NCBI GenBank assembly: GCA_963662965.1
Contig: OY759970.1
Location: 1,426,001 to 1,490,000, forward strand
Source: DTWD01 sp963662965
GTDB taxonomy: Bacteria > Acidobacteriota > Vicinamibacteria > Vicinamibacterales > UBA8438
Direction: 5' to 3'
DNA length: 64,000 nt
Shown here: piece after piece, positions 21,435 through 29,980 of the stretch
Layout: every line of letters starts with the position of its first letter
How positions within the stretch are numbered: the first letter of the stretch is position 1
Notes under the pieces: model-generated
The model's database searches: none
Seen by the model: the letters and a program-made list of their open reading frames with translations, nothing else
What the model was told of the DNA's origin: nothing
Program-made: the position numbers and the translations under genes

Positions 21435-22277
21435 CTAGTTGAACGGCAAGGCGGCCTGGTGCGCCGCCGGGCCGCTCGATGGCGACGGGTCGGACAGCCA
21501 GGCGCCGAGGTCGATCGTCCTCGCGGCCTGGTCTTGTCGCGTGACGACCACCTCGACATCCTCACGACCGCACGCCGTCAGCGCCTCGCGGCAGCTCATC
21601 TCGGCCAGCTCCGGCACGTTGTTCACGCGACTCAGATGCGCCAGCACCACACAGCGCACCGCCGCGCCCAGATGCTCGCGGATGAACGCGGCGAGCGCTT
21701 CGTTCGATAGATGCCCGCCGGACCCGGCGATCCGATCTCGCGTCGACCGCGCATACGGACTGACGCGCAGCAGCTCCGTCGCATGGTTCGATTCGACGAC
21801 CAGGACACGGCAATCGAAAAACCGCTCAATGAGCGCCGGCGTCATAGTGCCGATGTCGGTCGCATAGCCGATGGCTCCCTCCGGGGTGTCGATGCGAAAG
21901 CCGACCGTCTCCGACGCGTCATGTGGAATCTCGAACGGCATGAAGCGCAGTCCGGCCAGCTCGAGCGCCGTGTTGGGAACCAGCGCGTGCCACTCGGCCA
22001 CGTCCCTCACGCCCCACTCGCTGCGCACCCCGTCGGTGGTATAGACCGGGACGTCGTGCCGCCGCGCGAGCACGCGCGCCCCGCGCGTGTGGTCGCCGTG
22101 CGCGTGGGTGATCACGATGGCATCGATGGAGTCAAGCGTGACATCGAGTCGTTCGAGACGCCGCGACACGTCCCGGTAGCTGAGCCCCACGTCGATCAAG
22201 ACGTTGCCACCCTCATGCGACACGAGCGTCGCGTTGCCTGCGCTCCCACTCCCGAGCACCGTCAATCGGACCGGCAT
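21435..22277 (-). CDS. YycJ/WalJ-like metallo-beta-lactamase-fold hydrolase
   Basis: The protein has 280 residues from ATG 22277. It starts MPVRLTVLGSGSAGNATLV, the SGSxGNxT opening typical of YycJ/WalJ proteins. The metal-binding motif is THAHGDH at residues 57-63, with GYATDIGTMT and VVLAHLSRVNN further on and the family's GGHLSNEALAAF block. WalJ-type proteins are implicated in coordinating cell-wall metabolism or DNA repair with division in Firmicutes. No two-component partner is next to it here, so only the family is assigned. It lies 23 bases after the M16 peptidase gene. Confidence 0.85.
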   Translation of the reverse strand: MPVRLTVLGSGSAGNATLVSHEGGNVLIDVGLSYRDVSRRLERLDVTLDSIDAIVITHAHGDHTRGARVLARRHDVPVYTTDGVRSEWGVRDVAEWHALVPNTALELAGLRFMPFEIPHDASETVGFRIDTPEGAIGYATDIGTMTPALIERFFDCRVLVVESNHATELLRVSPYARSTRDRIAGSGGHLSNEALAAFIREHLGAAVRCVVLAHLSRVNNVPELAEMSCREALTACGREDVEVVVTRQDQAARTIDLGAWLSDPSPSSGPAAHQAALPFN

Positions 22278-22300
22278 CTCGTCCACTTCATCGTCATCGG

Positions 22301-23560
22301 CTACGCCAGGTCGAGTTGCGAGGCGGCCAGCGCGGACCCGTTGAGCGGCCCGACCACCGTCCCCGCGAGCGCGCCCCCCTGAAACAAGTCGCCGGCGACA
22401 CGATGTACGTCATCGCGCGTCACGCGCTCGATCCCGGCGAGTGTTTCCGGGAGCTCGATTTGACGGCCAAAGTACATCTCCGAGCGCGCCAGTTGTGACA
22501 TCCGACTGGTGGTGCTCTCAAGGCCGAGCACGAAGCTCCCCTTTAAGTGATCTTTGGCCCGCTGGAGCTCGTCGGCGCTCATCGCGGTCCGCTTCATTGT
22601 CCGCAGCTCCTCGACGACCAGATCAATCACCTGCGACACGGCGCCGCCGTCGCAACCCGCGTAGACGGTGAGGCTGCCGACGTCGCGGTACGCCGTCAAG
22701 CCGCTGCTGACCGCATACGCCAATCCGCGTTTCTCACGAATGTTTTGGAACAGCCGGGAGCTCATCGAGCCGCCGAGCACGACATTGAGCACGTAGCTGG
22801 CGTACCGATCCGGATGCGTCTGCTCGTAGCCACTCGTGCCGAGGCAAATATGCGCCTGCTCGAGGTCCTTGTCGCGGACCTCGAGCTGAACGTCGACGAC
22901 CGGGGCGCTGGACGGCGGTCGGTGAGCGTCCACCGGAAGCGCCGAAAACGCCTCGCCGATGAGCTGGCGCATGGCGGCGACGTCGATGTTGCCGGCCGCC
23001 GCGATCACCAGATTGTCTGCCGTGTACGCGTGGGAGAAATAGGTCCGGAGGGCGCCGGCATCGAGTGCCCGCACCGACTCGGCCGTCCCGAGGATGGGCC
23101 GTCCCAGCGGATGCTCTGGCCAGAATTTGGCGGTGAAGATCTCGTGGACGAGGTCGTCGGGCGTGTCCTCGACCATTTTGATCTCTTCGAGCACGACGTT
23201 CTGCTCGCGACCGATATCGTCGTCGGCAAACGCGGGATTCAGAAGCAGGTCACTGAGCACATCGACAGCGCGCGGAAGATGCTCGTCAAGCACCTTGATG
23301 TAGTAGCTGGCGCACTCCTTCGCCGTGAACGCGTCGAGTTGGCCGCCGATGGAATCGATCTCTTGGGCGATCCCCTCCGCGGTGCGCGAGGTCGTCCCCT
23401 TGAAGAGCATGTGCTCCACGAAGTGTGCAATGCCGGCATGCGCCGGGTCTTCGTGGCGGGACCCGCGGGTGAGCCACGCGCCGAGGCTGATGGAGCGAAC
23501 AGCCGGCATCGACTCGGTCAGCAGACACAGCCCGTTGTCGAAGACCTGGCGCTCGATCAT
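22301..23560 (-). CDS. M16 family zinc peptidase
   Basis: The 419-residue protein opens MIERQVFDNGLCLLTESMP. It has the inverted zinc motif HFVEH at residues 46-50 (family pattern HxxEH) and the downstream glutamate region REQNVVLEEIKMVEDTPDDL. The second half includes the substrate-binding RY/RG-type segment FQNIREKRGLAYAVSSGL. No signal peptide is seen, so it is probably cytoplasmic, like the Bacillus MlpA/YmxG (processing-peptidase-like) members. It is the first gene of the minus-strand cluster leading into purB. No clear Shine-Dalgarno is visible. Confidence 0.9.
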   Translation of the reverse strand: MIERQVFDNGLCLLTESMPAVRSISLGAWLTRGSRHEDPAHAGIAHFVEHMLFKGTTSRTAEGIAQEIDSIGGQLDAFTAKECASYYIKVLDEHLPRAVDVLSDLLLNPAFADDDIGREQNVVLEEIKMVEDTPDDLVHEIFTAKFWPEHPLGRPILGTAESVRALDAGALRTYFSHAYTADNLVIAAAGNIDVAAMRQLIGEAFSALPVDAHRPPSSAPVVDVQLEVRDKDLEQAHICLGTSGYEQTHPDRYASYVLNVVLGGSMSSRLFQNIREKRGLAYAVSSGLTAYRDVGSLTVYAGCDGGAVSQVIDLVVEELRTMKRTAMSADELQRAKDHLKGSFVLGLESTTSRMSQLARSEMYFGRQIELPETLAGIERVTRDDVHRVAGDLFQGGALAGTVVGPLNGSALAASQLDLA

Positions 23561-23748
23561 GTCGGGAGGTTAGCTGCCCCGCCGGCGGTCGCCCGAGACG
23601 TAGTGTTCCCGCAAGTTATTGGATATGAAGGATTAACAGCAGCACACCGAAGATTTGATGATACCACAGAACGCATCGCCTGGGACGGGTCGCACCAACG
23701 GTCCTCGTGCTACCATGCGAGAACTCTCCCCGTACGATCGGTTTGAGA

Positions 23749-24819
23749 ATGTCTGCTCGCCACGTGCTCACCGAGCTGGAGCCCGACGCTCTAGAAACAG
23801 CGGTCGCGGCGCTCGACGCGAAGCCGTTCCACGCGCGGCAGATCTACCAGTGGATCTACAAGCGGGGCGTCACCGACTTCGCACAGATGACCGACCTGTC
23901 GCGCGCATTGCGGACGCGGCTGGACGAGACGTTCACCATCCCGACACCGGGGCTGGTCAGCCGGCACGCCTCGTCGGACGGCACGGTCAAGTTCTTGATG
24001 ACGCTCGGAGACGGCCGGCAGATCGAAACGGTCTTCATCCCGGATACCCCCGCGATGACCTTCTGCGTGTCGACGCAGGTGGGCTGCGCCATGCAGTGCA
24101 CGTTCTGTCTGACCGGCAGGATGGGACTGCTCCGTAACCTGAGGGCCGGCGAGATTGCCGGTCAGGTGCGGGTGATGGCGCACGAGCTCGGGTTGGTGGA
24201 TCGTCGGTTCAACATTGTCCTGATGGGGATGGGTGAACCGCTGCACAACTACGACGAAACGCTGAAGGCGCTCCGGATCCTCGGCGCCGAGTGCGGTCTC
24301 GGCGTCGGCCCGCGTCGCGTCACGCTCTCGACGGTTGGGGTCCTGCCGGCGCTCGATCGGCTGGCCACCGAGCCGGTGATGCCCAATCTCGCCGTGTCGC
24401 TCCACGCCACGACCGAGGAGCTCCGTGACCGGCTGGTACCGGTCAACCGGAAGTACGGGTTGGCCGATCTGATCGCCGCGTGCCGGCGCTTTCCGATCAA
24501 GCGGCGCGAACGGATCACGTTCGAGTATGTGCTGCTGCGGGACGTCAACGACTCCCTCGCCGATGCGAAGCGGTTGGCGGCGTTGCTCGGCGGCATCCGC
24601 GCCAAGGTCAACGTCATCCCGCTCAACGAGGCGCCCGGGATTCCCTATCAACGCCCCAGCGACGACCAGATCGACCGGTTTGCGCGCGCGCTCGCCGACC
24701 GTGACCTGACGGTGTCGGTCCGCAAGAGTCGTGGTCGCGACATCCGCGCCGCGTGCGGGCAACTCATCGTGGAGGGGACCCGACCCTCAACGGGACAGCA
24801 AGCGGCCGGACTTTTTTAA
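23749..24819 (+). CDS. rlmN: Dual-specificity RNA methyltransferase RlmN
   Basis: RlmN is a radical-SAM enzyme that makes 2-methyladenosine at 23S A2503 and in some tRNAs. From the ATG at 23749 it has 356 residues, normal for the family. The cluster motif C113-x3-C117-x2-C120 is in VGCAMQCTFCLTGRMG. MGMGEPLHNYDETLKAL, VTLSTVGVLP and AVSLHATTEELRDRLVP follow. The resolving Cys is in GRDIRAACGQL near the C-terminus. An in-frame GTG 14 codons upstream is less convincing. It is convergent with mtaB; the TAA is followed directly by a dispersed repeat. Confidence 0.95.
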   Translation: MSARHVLTELEPDALETAVAALDAKPFHARQIYQWIYKRGVTDFAQMTDLSRALRTRLDETFTIPTPGLVSRHASSDGTVKFLMTLGDGRQIETVFIPDTPAMTFCVSTQVGCAMQCTFCLTGRMGLLRNLRAGEIAGQVRVMAHELGLVDRRFNIVLMGMGEPLHNYDETLKALRILGAECGLGVGPRRVTLSTVGVLPALDRLATEPVMPNLAVSLHATTEELRDRLVPVNRKYGLADLIAACRRFPIKRRERITFEYVLLRDVNDSLADAKRLAALLGGIRAKVNVIPLNEAPGIPYQRPSDDQIDRFARALADRDLTVSVRKSRGRDIRAACGQLIVEGTRPSTGQQAAGLF

Positions 24820-25086
24820 ACGGGGCCGGCGGCCCCGCACCCCGCTAGCGGCACTCGTGGGGGCCCTTCGCCCCACTCCGCGGCCGCGGGGCGCGCACGT
24901 GCGCGCCCTCGCCAGAGCGGCGCTTGGCGTTGGGCTCCGGCGGCGGGGTCCGGGGCAGCCAGCCCCGTCTGAAGTTCGAACGGAGTGGGGCTTTCGGAGT
25001 CCCCGCGAGTGAGCGAGCGAAGGGGTCTGGGGGAAGCGCGCGAGACTCGCACCTCCGATCGAGGGCGATATTCCCCCAGTCTGGAC
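24820..25086. repeat. Two-module GC-rich dispersed repeat between rlmN and mtaB
   Basis: Module A holds the hairpin GGGGCCGGCGGCCCC, the perfect palindrome GGGCGCGCACGTGCGCGCCC (from about 24893) and the end signature GGGGCAGCCAGCCCCGTCTG. Module B (about 25020-25086) runs from GGGGTCTGGGGGAAGCGC to GATATTCCCCCAGTCTGG. It ends on the mtaB stop. The same two modules occur in the same order at 46283. Confidence 0.85.
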
Positions 25087-26382
25087 TTAAACGGCCTCGG
25101 CCGCCACCAGTTCTCCGGTTGGGATCTCACCGGCGGTGAGGATCCGCACGTAGACACCCGTGTTGGCGGGCGGCGCCACCGGCACGCGGACGCGTAGGTA
25201 GTTGTCGGTCAGCACGACCGTGCCGTCGCGCTGCCGCAACGTCAGTCCAGGCCGGATGTGTCCGACCTGCGTCGCGCGGAACCGCTGCGACAGCGTGGCG
25301 CCGACGGCGCGCACCGCGCGGGCGCGCTCGCGGATCGTCTTGCCGTGGACCTTCCCCGACATGCGCGTCGCCTCGGTGCCGGGCCGGTCCGAGTACGGAA
25401 ACACATGGAGATAGGTCAGCGGACTCTGCGCTAGGAAGTCGACCGTGGCCGTGGCGTCGCCATCGGTCTCACCCGGAAACCCGACGACCACGTCGCTCCC
25501 AATCGCCGCGTCCGGCAACTGCGTGCGGATCCGGGCGACCACCCGTGCATAGCCGCCACAGGTGTACGGCCGACGCATGCGCCGCAGCATCGGATCGCTC
25601 GCGTGCTGCAGCGGCAGATGAAAGTGCGCGGCGAACCGCCGGCTCGTCGTCACCAGCTCGATGATCGCCGGCGTGCAATCCATCGGCTCGAGCGAGCTCA
25701 TCCGAACGACGACGTCCGCGGCGTGCCGGTCCAAGGCTTGGAGCAACGCGAGAAGCGAGGACGCGGGGGCCAGATCGCGCCCGTACGAGCCGAGATGCAC
25801 ACCGGTCAGTTGCAGCTCACGGTAGCCGGCGCCGACCGCCTCGTCGACTTCGGCCAGCACGCGGGCCAGCGGCACGCTCCGGCCACGCCCGCGTGTCGAT
25901 GGAATGATGCAGTAGGCGCACGACTCGTCGCAGCCCGTCTGGACGCGAAGCGTGTACGCCGTGCGTCCGGCCTCACCCGGTGCGATCATCGCCCCGCACG
26001 CGCCGTCGCCATCACCGAATCGGACGGCGGTCGTCGGTGACACCGCGTCGAGCCGTTCGAACAACCGCCCAACGAGCGTCTCCTTGTCGTCGTTCGGCAC
26101 CACCGCCACGACGCCCGGCAGCGCCGCCACCTCCTCGGCGGCGCGCGAGGCATAGCAGCCCGTCGCGATAATCTGTGCGGTCGGATTCGTCCGCGCCACG
26201 CGGCGAATCGTTTGGCGGGTGCCGTGGTCGGCCGTCGCCGTTACCGAGCAGCTGTTGACCACCACGAGATCGGCCGCCTCGGGCGACACTGGGCGGCCGC
26301 CGGCGGCGCGAAGCTGCCGCTCGAGGGCAAACGAATCCGCCTGGTTGACACGGCATCCAAAGGTGACGACGGCGTACTTCAT
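25087..26382 (-). CDS. mtaB: tRNA (t6A37) methylthiotransferase MtaB
   Basis: MtaB is a radical-SAM methylthiotransferase converting t6A37 to ms2t6A37. The 431-residue protein has the UPF0004 domain with three cysteines (TFGCRVNQAD, VNSCSVTATAD, ATGCYASRAAEE). The radical SAM motif is VQTGCDESCAYCIIPSTRGRG. Further blocks are ELQLTGVHLGSYGRDL and FHLPLQHASDPMLRRMRRPYT. The C-terminal TRAM-like region is short. The motif spacing and the GVHLGSYG block favour MtaB over MiaB or RimO. Its stop codon overlaps the end of the dispersed repeat. Confidence 0.9.
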   Translation of the reverse strand: MKYAVVTFGCRVNQADSFALERQLRAAGGRPVSPEAADLVVVNSCSVTATADHGTRQTIRRVARTNPTAQIIATGCYASRAAEEVAALPGVVAVVPNDDKETLVGRLFERLDAVSPTTAVRFGDGDGACGAMIAPGEAGRTAYTLRVQTGCDESCAYCIIPSTRGRGRSVPLARVLAEVDEAVGAGYRELQLTGVHLGSYGRDLAPASSLLALLQALDRHAADVVVRMSSLEPMDCTPAIIELVTTSRRFAAHFHLPLQHASDPMLRRMRRPYTCGGYARVVARIRTQLPDAAIGSDVVVGFPGETDGDATATVDFLAQSPLTYLHVFPYSDRPGTEATRMSGKVHGKTIRERARAVRAVGATLSQRFRATQVGHIRPGLTLRQRDGTVVLTDNYLRVRVPVAPPANTGVYVRILTAGEIPTGELVAAEAV

Positions 26383-26601
26383 CGACGGGGAGTATACGCC
26401 CGCACGCCTCTTGCAGGGATGTTGGGGTTAGCAGCCGGTGGTGAAACCCCGCGTTTGCACCGAGACCCCGCTGCGTCGAGGTCGCGTCCGGCCAGCACAA
26501 GGCGTGACGAGGGAGAATACCGGCAGTATGCGACCGAGGAGCAACGCAGTCAGGCGGGATGCAGCGCCGGTCGGATGCAGCGGGGCGTTCACCACGGGCT
26601 G

Positions 26602-27155
26602 CTATACCGAGGCGAGCCGGTAGTCGTCGACCGAGGCCGCCACGCGCGGCTGTCGTTCGCCGGCAGCACAGGTGGTTGCGCGCACGACGCGGCCATCACA
26701 CCGGAGGCGGCTGGCGGCTCGCCGGAGACGGCGCCGGGCAGAACGAGCAGCAGCTCGATCGGCGTCTCGAGATCGACGGCCCTGAACGCGCGGAAGAGGA
26801 CGCCTAAACGACTCACGTTTTCAGTTGTTGCCGGCAACCACTCGGTATCGCCACGGCGTCGGTACTGCATCGTCAAGTTGACGGAGAACCGCGGCGCGCT
26901 GTCGGGCGCCGGCCCGTCCTCGGCGGCGGCTTCGGCTTCTTCAATCGGCCTAGCGTGGGCCGTCCGACTGTCGAGGATCAGTGAGAACGCATCAGCCTCT
27001 GGCGCAAGCTGACGCCAGAGGTGACCACAAAAGCCGCAATGCAGCCAGAGTGTCCCGGACGCGGCGCCGAGCTCCTCGACGTTCGAGCCGCGCGCACAGC
27101 GCGGACAGGTGTCGCGCCGCGCGTCCAACTTGCTGCTGATCTGGTCGCTCATCAC
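26602..27155 (-). pseudogene. Zinc-ribbon PilZ-domain protein with a frameshift
   Basis: The N-terminal part carries a zinc ribbon (C17-x2-C20 and C40-x2-C43: DTCPRCARG, WLHCGFCGHLW). A linker is followed by a PilZ start (RFSVNLTMQYRRRG, ATTENVSRLGVLFRA, PIELLLVLPG). At about 26700-26710 the reading frame changes. The original frame runs on as SCAQPPVLPAND to 26589, while another frame continues the PilZ pattern RCDGRVVRATTCAAG...VAASVDDYRLASV and stops at 26602. One indel would rejoin them. PilZ domains bind cyclic di-GMP, but the N-terminal RxxxR motif is not clear here. It could be a true lesion or a consensus error. Confidence 0.65.
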
Positions 27156-27311
27156 ACCCCTCTACAACGCCGAGGCGAGTGCGAGCGCACTGGCCCCCCG
27201 CACCAAGTCGACCTACGGGTGCAAGGGATTGGACAAACCTCCCACGCGCGCTGACCTCTCCCAAGTGGTTCAATAGCAAGCGCATACGGGTGTGGTCGGT
27301 TTTCGAATCAG

Positions 27312-27539
27312 TCAGTCGTTGCTGCCGAGGGATGTCACACTTTTGCACACTATTTTCAGTTCTCGTCGGCCCCGCCCCAGCCCAACCCAGGTATGGCGCT
27401 CGTCGTCGCGCGCGAGCAGATTGATCGCCAGGACGACGATGCCGATGGCGACGGCGGGGCTCACCAGCCACGGAAAGTCGACCAGCGCGCGGACGTTGGC
27501 GGCCTCTAGTAACATGACGCCCCAACTCGGCGTCACGGC
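27312..27539 (-). pseudogene. C-terminal remnant of a DppC/OppC-type ABC permease
   Basis: The frame gives TPSWGVMLLEAANVRALVDFPWLVSPAVAIGIVVLAINLLARDDER, matching the last 45-50 residues of dipeptide/oligopeptide permeases of the DppC type. In the family this ends in NLLGDGLRDALDPR, and here it drifts instead. Everything upstream of this homology is missing and is replaced at 27537 by a GC-rich dispersed repeat, so the junction looks like the point of loss. The tail after residue 45 reads into non-homologous sequence. Confidence 0.6.
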
Positions 27540-27650
27540 GGGGACCCCTTCGCCCCACTCCGTGCCCGCGGGGGCGCGCTGTGCGCGCCCTGATCCTCAT
27601 TCGGGCGACCGAGCGGCGTGGGGCGTTGGGGGCCGCCCCTGCGAAAAACA
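27537..27650. repeat. GC-rich dispersed repeat at the permease remnant boundary
   Basis: Shares GGGGACCCCTTCGCCCCACTC, a GGCGCGCTGTGCGCGCC palindrome, and the stretch GATCCTCATTCGGGCGACCG then AGCGGCGTGGGGCGTTGGGG. The last two match the element at 46283 almost base for base. Confidence 0.8.
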
Positions 27651-27695
27651 TGCATACTATGGTGCTGCTCCCTGCACGTCACATATGAGTCAGCT

Positions 27696-28309
27696 ATGGA
27701 CGGAACAGATCGCGAATCGGCGACGACAGGCTCGTTCGACGCGGCGACGCTCGGGCCGCTCTTCGAACGACTCCCAACCGGCATCGCGGTCTTCGACCAT
27801 GAGGGCCATCTGACGCTTGCCAACCCGGTGCTCGAGCACATGGTCGGTCAGAATCGGCTCGACCTCGCCGGCCACGAATTGCACACGCTGGTCCACCCGG
27901 ATGACGCATCGGCGTGCCGACGGGCGTTCGCATTTTTTCCGCGCGACGGGACCGACCGCCAGATCAAAGCGCGGCTTGCGCGCGCGGATACCGAGGCCGA
28001 GCTGTGGTGTGCGATCCAACTCGGCTGGCTGCACTCGCTGCCGAACACGCGGACCAGATTGACCTACTGCTCACCGACGTCATCATGCCTGGCATGAGCG
28101 GTACCGACCTAGTGGGGGAATTCGGTGCCCGATGGCCGGACGTCCGCATCGTGTACACCACCGGTTACACCGAAGACGAAACGCTTCGCATCCATCAGGT
28201 CGACCGCCACCGGCTCCTGGAAAAGCCGTTCCTGCCGAGCGACCTGCTTCGCACGGTCCGGGACACGCTCGATGCGCCGGTGGGCTCGCGAGACGAGATC
28301 CCGCGCTAG
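27696..28309 (+). pseudogene. Deletion scar of a hybrid sensor kinase: PAS start joined to REC end
   Basis: From ATG 27696 the frame encodes a PAS domain (FERLPTGIAVFDHEGHLTLANPVLEHMVG, then LVHPDDASACRRAF) and collapses near 28015. In the second frame the sequence continues as LAALAAEHADQIDLLLTDVI, MPGMSGTDLVG and VYTTGYTEDETLRIHQ, then a lysine-containing LLEKPF. That is the second half of a response-regulator receiver domain, ending at 28309. The histidine-kinase core (HisKA and HATPase) and the first half of REC are absent. So the gene lost an internal segment of perhaps 1 kb or more, leaving an out-of-frame junction. Confidence 0.7.
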
Positions 28310-28338
28310 GAGCCGGGACTTTACGCCCGCGCTTTTTT

Positions 28339-29802
28339 ATGTCGACGCTGACGACCGCCCATCCCCCAGCCGCCCCCTCGTTCGGACAGGCGATCACTCC
28401 GGTGGTGATCCTCGTGGCGCTCCTCGGGAGTTCGGTCTACCTGTTCGGCGACGCGTCGTCGTCGGGCCCCAACCAGATCGCGCTGCTGCTCGGCACCGCG
28501 GTGGCCACGGTGATGGGGCTGGTCAACGGTCGTCCGTGGGCCGACCTCGAAGCCGCGATGGGGCACGGGATCTCGACGTCGACGCGGCCACTGCTGATCT
28601 TGCTGATGGTCGGGTCGGTGATCGGCACCTGGATCCTCGCCGGCGTGGTGCCGACGATGATTTATTACGGCCTGTCGCTGCTCGCGCCGTCGGTCTTCTA
28701 TGCCGCGGCGTGCGTCATCTGCGCCGTGGTCGCCCTCGCCACCGGGAGTTCATGGACCACCGCCGGCACGGTCGGACTGGCCCTCATCGGCATGGCGACC
28801 GCCTACGACCTCCACCTCGGCATCGCCGCGGGCGCGATCATTTCGGGGGCGTATTTTGGCGACAAGATGTCGCCGCTCTCGGACACGACCAACCTCGCGC
28901 CGGCGGTCACCGGAACCGACCTGTTCGCGCACATCCGCCATATGGTCTGGACAACGGCGCCGAGCTTCGCCATCGCCCTCCTCGTCTTTGTCGTCATCGG
29001 CCTCGTCACCCCGACCCCCGACGCGGCGGATGATCTTGGCGTCGTGCTTGCCGCCCTCGACGCCAACTTTGCCATCGGTCCCCATCTGCTGCTGCCAGTC
29101 GTCGTCGTCTTGGGGCTCGTGATCCGGCGCATGCCGGCGTTGCCGGCCCTGCTGATCGGCGCCTTGGTCGGCGGCGTCTTTGCCGTCCTCTTCCAACCGG
29201 AGGCGGTCTTGCGCTACGTCGGTGACACCACGCTGCCGCGCCCGGTGGCGCTCCTGCAGGGGGTATGGCAGGCCTTGTACGGCGGCTACACCCTCGAGTC
29301 GGGCAACGCGGTCATCGACGACCTCCTCTCGCGCGGGGGGATGGCCAGCATGCTGATGACCGTCTGGCTGATCATGACCGCCATGATGTTCGGGGCGGTG
29401 ATGGAGGCGACCGGGCTCCTCGCGACGCTGGCCGGCCGCATTCTCCGACTGGTGCGGAGCACCGGCAGCCTGATCGCGGCGACGCTCGTCACCTCGTTCG
29501 GGATCAACGTCCTCGCGTCCGATCAATACATCGCGATCGTGCTTCCCGGCCGAATGTTTCGCGCGGAATACGAACGCCGGCAACTTGACCCGAAGAACCT
29601 GTCGCGGACGTTGGAGGACGCGGGCACGCTGACGTCGGTGCTGGTGCCCTGGAACACCTGCGGCGCGTTCATGGCGCAAACGCTTGGGGTGTCGACGCTC
29701 ACCTACGCGCCGTTCACTGTCTTCAATCTGGTCAACCCCGTCGTCGCGGCCATCTACGGCTTTGCGCAGATCGGCATCGCGGTCAAACCTAGACGGGGCT
29801 GA
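28339..29802 (+). CDS. NhaC-family Na+/H+ antiporter
   Basis: The 487-residue product starts at ATG 28339 (MSTLTTAHPPAAPSFGQAI). It has about a dozen hydrophobic segments, with family blocks LATGSSWTTAGTVGLALIGM, AGAIISGAYFGDKMSPLSDTTNLAP and SFGINVLASDQYIAIVLPGRMF. The C-terminal part LVPWNTCGAFMAQTLGV is also typical. NhaC proteins exchange sodium for protons across the inner membrane; some relatives carry malate/lactate or arginine/ornithine. The last codons (CGG GGC TGA) are already part of the following dispersed repeat. No clear Shine-Dalgarno is visible. Confidence 0.88.
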   Translation: MSTLTTAHPPAAPSFGQAITPVVILVALLGSSVYLFGDASSSGPNQIALLLGTAVATVMGLVNGRPWADLEAAMGHGISTSTRPLLILLMVGSVIGTWILAGVVPTMIYYGLSLLAPSVFYAAACVICAVVALATGSSWTTAGTVGLALIGMATAYDLHLGIAAGAIISGAYFGDKMSPLSDTTNLAPAVTGTDLFAHIRHMVWTTAPSFAIALLVFVVIGLVTPTPDAADDLGVVLAALDANFAIGPHLLLPVVVVLGLVIRRMPALPALLIGALVGGVFAVLFQPEAVLRYVGDTTLPRPVALLQGVWQALYGGYTLESGNAVIDDLLSRGGMASMLMTVWLIMTAMMFGAVMEATGLLATLAGRILRLVRSTGSLIAATLVTSFGINVLASDQYIAIVLPGRMFRAEYERRQLDPKNLSRTLEDAGTLTSVLVPWNTCGAFMAQTLGVSTLTYAPFTVFNLVNPVVAAIYGFAQIGIAVKPRRG

Positions 29803-29960
29803 CTGCCCCGAACCCCGTCGCGGCCGCTCGTGGGGACCCCCACGCCCCACATCGCGGCCGCTGGGCGCGCACGTGCGCGCCCTCGCCGGAGCGGCGCCGG
29901 GCGTTTGGCCCCGGCTAGCTCCGGCGAGGGGGTGCGGGGCAGCCAGCCCCATCTAAAGTA
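29792..29960. repeat. GC-rich dispersed repeat after nhaC
   Basis: Starts with GACGGGGCTGACTGCCCCG, which includes the nhaC stop. It continues through GGGCGCGCACGTGCGCGCCC and GGCCCCGGCTAG, and ends GGGGCAGCCAGCCCCATCTAA. Closely related to the elements at 24820 and 12888. Confidence 0.85.
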
Positions 29961-29980
29961 AAGCCCCTCGGCTACGGGGC
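29953..29980 (-). terminator. Possible intrinsic terminator of the FMN-binding protein gene
   Basis: On the minus strand GCCCC-GTAGCCGA-GGGGC is followed by TTTACTTTA. The gene's own stop codon sits in the loop. The stem is short but GC-rich. Confidence 0.5.

Noticed and set aside
24820..25086. Dispersed repeats as a CRISPR array
   Set aside because: Units are single, dispersed and mosaic, without regular repeats and spacers, and no cas genes are seen.
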